Shown: piece by piece, positions 61,465 to 64,000 of the stretch | How positions within the stretch are numbered: position 1 is the stretch's first letter | How the letters are laid out: each line of letters begins with the position of its first letter | Origin: Candidatus Poribacteria bacterium | Lineage (GTDB): Bacteria; Poribacteria; WGA-4E; PCPOR2b | DNA length: 64,000 nt | Assembly (NCBI GenBank): GCA_022822005.1 | Contig: JAJECO010000046.1 | Coordinates: 1-64,000, forward strand | Reading direction: 5' to 3' | Position numbers and translations under genes: made by a program | Notes under the pieces: model-generated | What the model was told of the DNA's origin: nothing | The model's input: the letters and a program-made list of their open reading frames with translations, nothing else | The model's database searches: none

Positions 61465-61506
61465 CGGTTCTGGAAACAGAGGTCTTCTCCTCGCTCTCCA
61501 GAACCG
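61465..61506 (+). terminator. Terminator-like hairpin after the enolase-superfamily gene
   Basis: Arms CGGTTCTGGA (61465-61474) and TCCAGAACCG (61497-61506) form a perfect 10-bp stem with a 22-base loop, about 30 bases after the stop. The T tract is short. Confidence 0.5.
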
Positions 61507-61582
61507 TTATCGGTACCCACCATTTCTTTGCGGAAACGTGTAGATATTGCAGAAGTCTACTTGCCGTTTTCTGACATGAGGG

Positions 61583-61882
61583 TTACTTTTCCAACGTACC
61601 CACAACCTCAAACCGTTCTGACTCAGTAGGCTTCGACCACAATTCCGATGCGTCACCCATGACGGCTGCGCGCTCTGGAGAAGCACGCCACACGTCGTAG
61701 ATCTCGTTACTCTCCCAAGTCACCAAGGAAGTTATCTTTGTCGGATCAGTGATGGAGACAAGCGTTACCCGATTAATGAACCCGGGAGCTTTGCTCTGTG
61801 CCAGTCCATTGCGGTCTAAGAGTTCACGAGCTTCATCAAATCGCTCCTCTTTTGCCCAATGGTGAGTTAATACGCCAATCAT
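61583..61882 (-). CDS. ABM-like (antibiotic biosynthesis monooxygenase fold) protein
   Basis: 99 residues from ATG 61882, with GGAGG five bases upstream (the ATG at 61885 is too close to it). The order of predicted strands and helices (MIGVLTHHWAKEERFDEARELL, APGFINRVTLVSI, TSLVTWESNEIYDVWRAS in sequence) matches the dimeric ferredoxin-like ABM fold. Such proteins are small oxygenases or simple binding proteins. It lies upstream of nothing obvious on its strand; the MFS gene further right is also leftward. Confidence 0.7.
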   Translation of the reverse strand: MIGVLTHHWAKEERFDEARELLDRNGLAQSKAPGFINRVTLVSITDPTKITSLVTWESNEIYDVWRASPERAAVMGDASELWSKPTESERFEVVGTLEK

Positions 61883-62011
61883 CATTTCCTCCGTTATATT
61901 GCCTGTTTCGCAATTCGGTCGAACCGCTCACACCGATTGCTGTAAGGTAAAGCCTATTTATTCAACATCGTCAGTAACGCGGGACTGTTGCCCATATCTA
62001 CAGATGTCATA

Positions 62012-63244
62012 TCATTTTGAGGTCAACAACCGCCATGTCGTTGCTACGATCAGTACCAGCGAAAAGGCAAGTCCTATCGCACTCACGGCCACAATCCCGG
62101 CTTCTGCAAACACCGCACCCGTTCCCAAACTACCTGCTCCTGCGGCCAGCGCCACCATCATTTCACCAGCTCCCTGTGCCCGCCCTCTCTCAGGAGGCAA
62201 AAGGCCACTGAAAAACAGCGCTGAGCCCGCGATAAAACAGAAATTCCATCCCAATCCCAGTAGGAACAGACTAAAGGCAAGCATGGGAACCTGACCGGAC
62301 ATTGGTGTAAGCACGGCAGAAGCACCCAGTATCAATGCGCCAAAAACTATGATTGTCACGTTACCCAAACGGTTTGACAGCCGACTCGTCAAACTCGAAA
62401 GCCCGTACATCCCCAATGTATGCGCCATTATCACCCACGAAATTGCCTGTTCACCATGGGCGTGGTGATTCATGTGCAGCGGTGTAATCACCATAATTAG
62501 CGTCATAACAAATTGACCAATTATCGTAGCCGCCAAACCAAGCCTCACCGTTCTGTCGACAAAGATTTGCCACAATTTTCGCCCGGTGTTCTTCTCCTCC
62601 GCGTCATTCAAATCTCCCGTCAGCGTTCGCCCAACCTTCATGGGATCCGGATATAGTAGGAGAAGGGTCAGCATCAGTGCAAGGGCAGCAAGCACTACTG
62701 ATATCAGATAAGGACCGGCGTGACCATGCAAGCCAAACGATGTCGCCACCCAAGTCGCAGGAGATACAAGGAGTGGCCCACCGACTGCGCCTATAGTCCC
62801 CGCAAACACAATAAGACCGATCACTCCTGCTCGCTTAATCGGGTGATAGACCTCAGCTGCAATAAAACGCGCCTGTTCGCTTACGCCGCGTCCCATACCC
62901 ATCAACAACACACCGCCGCAGAGCCATGGCAATGATTCCCACACGCTGATTGCTAGAACGCAGAGCACTGATCCGATTGCAGTAAATAGATACCCCAGCG
63001 ATAGACCTGGCCTCCGCCCGATGCGGTCCATGAGCCATCCGACAGGGTAGGCAGCGATAGCTCTGCCCAACATCATCATAGTGGGTGGTATTCCTGCGGC
63101 CCGGTCTGTCCCACCAAGGTGTGCAGAAATAATCGGCAAGAGTGTAAACGACAAAATCATTGATGCGCTGAACAGACTCTGCGATATGAACAGCGTGGCT
63201 GTTATCCGCTGCTGCACAGAACGCAGAGTCGCTGACATGGACAT
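62012..63244 (-). CDS. MFS transporter
   Basis: 410 residues and about 12 helices. The motif-A loop GWLMDRIGRRPGLSLGYLF after helix 2 is near-canonical, and the second half has LSNRLGNVTIIVFG in the equivalent loop. A polar central loop (DPMKVGRTLTGDLNDAEEKN) separates the halves. It is unlike the MFS protein at 4645. The substrate is unknown; the overall pattern is closer to the sugar/drug-type MFS_1 group. Confidence 0.88.
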   Translation of the reverse strand: MSMSATLRSVQQRITATLFISQSLFSASMILSFTLLPIISAHLGGTDRAAGIPPTMMMLGRAIAAYPVGWLMDRIGRRPGLSLGYLFTAIGSVLCVLAISVWESLPWLCGGVLLMGMGRGVSEQARFIAAEVYHPIKRAGVIGLIVFAGTIGAVGGPLLVSPATWVATSFGLHGHAGPYLISVVLAALALMLTLLLLYPDPMKVGRTLTGDLNDAEEKNTGRKLWQIFVDRTVRLGLAATIIGQFVMTLIMVITPLHMNHHAHGEQAISWVIMAHTLGMYGLSSLTSRLSNRLGNVTIIVFGALILGASAVLTPMSGQVPMLAFSLFLLGLGWNFCFIAGSALFFSGLLPPERGRAQGAGEMMVALAAGAGSLGTGAVFAEAGIVAVSAIGLAFSLVLIVATTWRLLTSK

Positions 63245-63734
63245 AGGCGTTTTCGCTAAGAACTAAAATTGGAGCAATCCAACCCGTGCTGCACTTTAGT
63301 GTTATGTAGCTGCATTTCAGCTGCGAACATTGTATGTGCATCTTCAAGCTCAGGTTATATCTTATCATTTACCAAATGTAGGGTCAAATCTAAAACATTT
63401 GGATTAAAACAATCTACAGCGGATTCCTTGTAACACCTCAATCCCAACCGCATTGGGGCGCGTGATCAAACCATCAGGTACTTTCCACTCAGGTAACGCC
63501 AATTCCGTTGACAACCGTTGACGGGATAATTATAATGAACATCGTTTACTAATGGCAGTCGAAATCAGACTTTTCCTTTGATGGCAAGAATGAGATTTGC
63601 CCGTATAAATCGGGATTTACCTCCACTCACGCCAAGTAGCCTCTTTTCATGGACGCAGCACGCTGCCAGACTCCCGTAGCAAACTGGTGCAAGAAGTTGC
63701 AGCGTGCTTTGATATAATTCAAAAGGATTCAAAA
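63245..63734. other. Intergenic region before the right-hand dehydrogenase
   Basis: 490 bases between divergent genes. It holds a TATAAATCGGGATTTACC repeat fragment (about 63603) and an extended -10 promoter (TGATATAAT, 63710-63718) with no good -35. No gene is seen. Confidence 0.5.
63710..63718 (+). promoter_or_regulatory. Extended -10 promoter of the MDR dehydrogenase
   Basis: TGATATAAT is a TGn-extended -10 element 16 bases before ATG 63735. The leader would be about ten nt long. Confidence 0.45.
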
Positions 63735-64000
63735 ATGCCCAGAGAACTTATTGCTATTGCGCCACGCACACCTGTGCTTCGCGAATATGAGGAACCATCA
63801 CTCAACCCCGGTGAAATACGGCTGCGAAGCATCTTTTCTGCCCCCAAACACGGATCAGAGCTTCGCGGCTATCGAGCCGAAACCAAGGACCACACCTCCC
63901 CTTTTGAGTGGGAGCGACGGATGCACGTCCCTCTGAATCCCGATGAAATCGAGGATGGAAAAGGAGGTGGTCAGAAATTTCCGACACGATTGGGGAATAT
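63735..64000 (+). CDS. Zinc-type alcohol dehydrogenase-like (MDR) protein, cut by window edge
   Basis: The first 88 codons of a gene that runs off the right edge. The start MPRELIAIAPRTPVLREYEE and PSLNPGEIRLRSIFSAPKHG resemble the N-terminal GroES-like domain of medium-chain dehydrogenases, with the usual PGE-I-R strand. AAAAGGA lies upstream of the ATG. The nucleotide-binding half is outside the window, so cofactor and substrate cannot be assessed. Confidence 0.65.
   Translation, partial: MPRELIAIAPRTPVLREYEEPSLNPGEIRLRSIFSAPKHGSELRGYRAETKDHTSPFEWERRMHVPLNPDEIEDGKGGGQKFPTRLGN

Overview
The window looks like chromosomal DNA of an uncultured Gram-negative bacterium of moderate GC. The closest match by gene content is a Candidatus Poribacteria-type genome. 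The reasons are four phytanoyl-CoA dioxygenase-type genes, two Gfo/Idh/MocA oxidoreductases, an enolase-superfamily enzyme, an SUMF1-type lipoprotein, HEAT-repeat fusions, a microcompartment vertex protein and small repeats built on CCCGATnnATCGGG. This assignment is inferred from gene families; no rRNA gene is present to test it. A meso-DAP-type MurE, lipoproteins and an outer-membrane barrel point to a diderm envelope. I saw no tRNA, rRNA, CRISPR array, transposase or prophage.

Layout. 1-12 kb: a metabolic and transport region with an SSS symporter cut by the left edge plus a small membrane partner, PhyH, a TPP-dependent enzyme, MFS and Nramp-type transporters, a beta-propeller protein, an RNase Z-like hydrolase, and a cyclase-PhyH pair. 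12-16 kb: two tandem paralogues in which PhyH is fused to HEAT repeats, with a secreted GspC-like protein on the opposite strand between them. 16-24.5 kb: an accessory region with a frameshifted HigA-like antitoxin, a lactonase-like hydrolase, a dense patch of small repeats, a RipA-like membrane protein and an incomplete type I restriction locus. In that locus the specificity subunit is fused to a DUF433 antitoxin and overlaps a DUF5615 toxin; hsdR follows and no hsdM is visible.

24.8-28.3 kb: an EamA transporter with a leaderless promoter, an oxidoreductase and an M24 peptidase. 28.4-33.6 kb: a Gld-type ABC export operon (DUF4340, GldG-like, permease, ATPase) interrupted by a SprT-like protease. 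34.0-37.8 kb: glnB, glnA, dcd and an SDR. 37.9-46.4 kb: a shortened division and cell-wall cluster, rsmH-ftsL-ftsI-murE-murF-mraY, read leftward from a consensus promoter and carrying two tandem paralogous single-helix microproteins between murE and murF. 46.4-50.4 kb: folate cyclo-ligase, an NtrC-like regulator without GAFTGA, a RegB-like sensor kinase and a lone EutN/CcmL vertex protein.

50.6-64 kb: a second Gfo/Idh/MocA enzyme, an unusual beta-barrel/lytic-transglycosylase fusion, a lipoprotein, two envelope proteins with related C-terminal domains, an SUMF1-type lipoprotein, a cupin, a PaaK-type ligase, an enolase-superfamily enzyme, an ABM-like protein, an MFS transporter and the start of an MDR dehydrogenase cut by the right edge.

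The strongest candidates for something undescribed are the HsdS-DUF433/DUF5615/HsdR locus, the outer-membrane barrel fused to a lytic transglycosylase, the tandem microproteins in the murein cluster, the GAFTGA-less NtrC regulator with its RegB-like kinase, and the nested hairpin repeats in the 17-18.7 kb patch.
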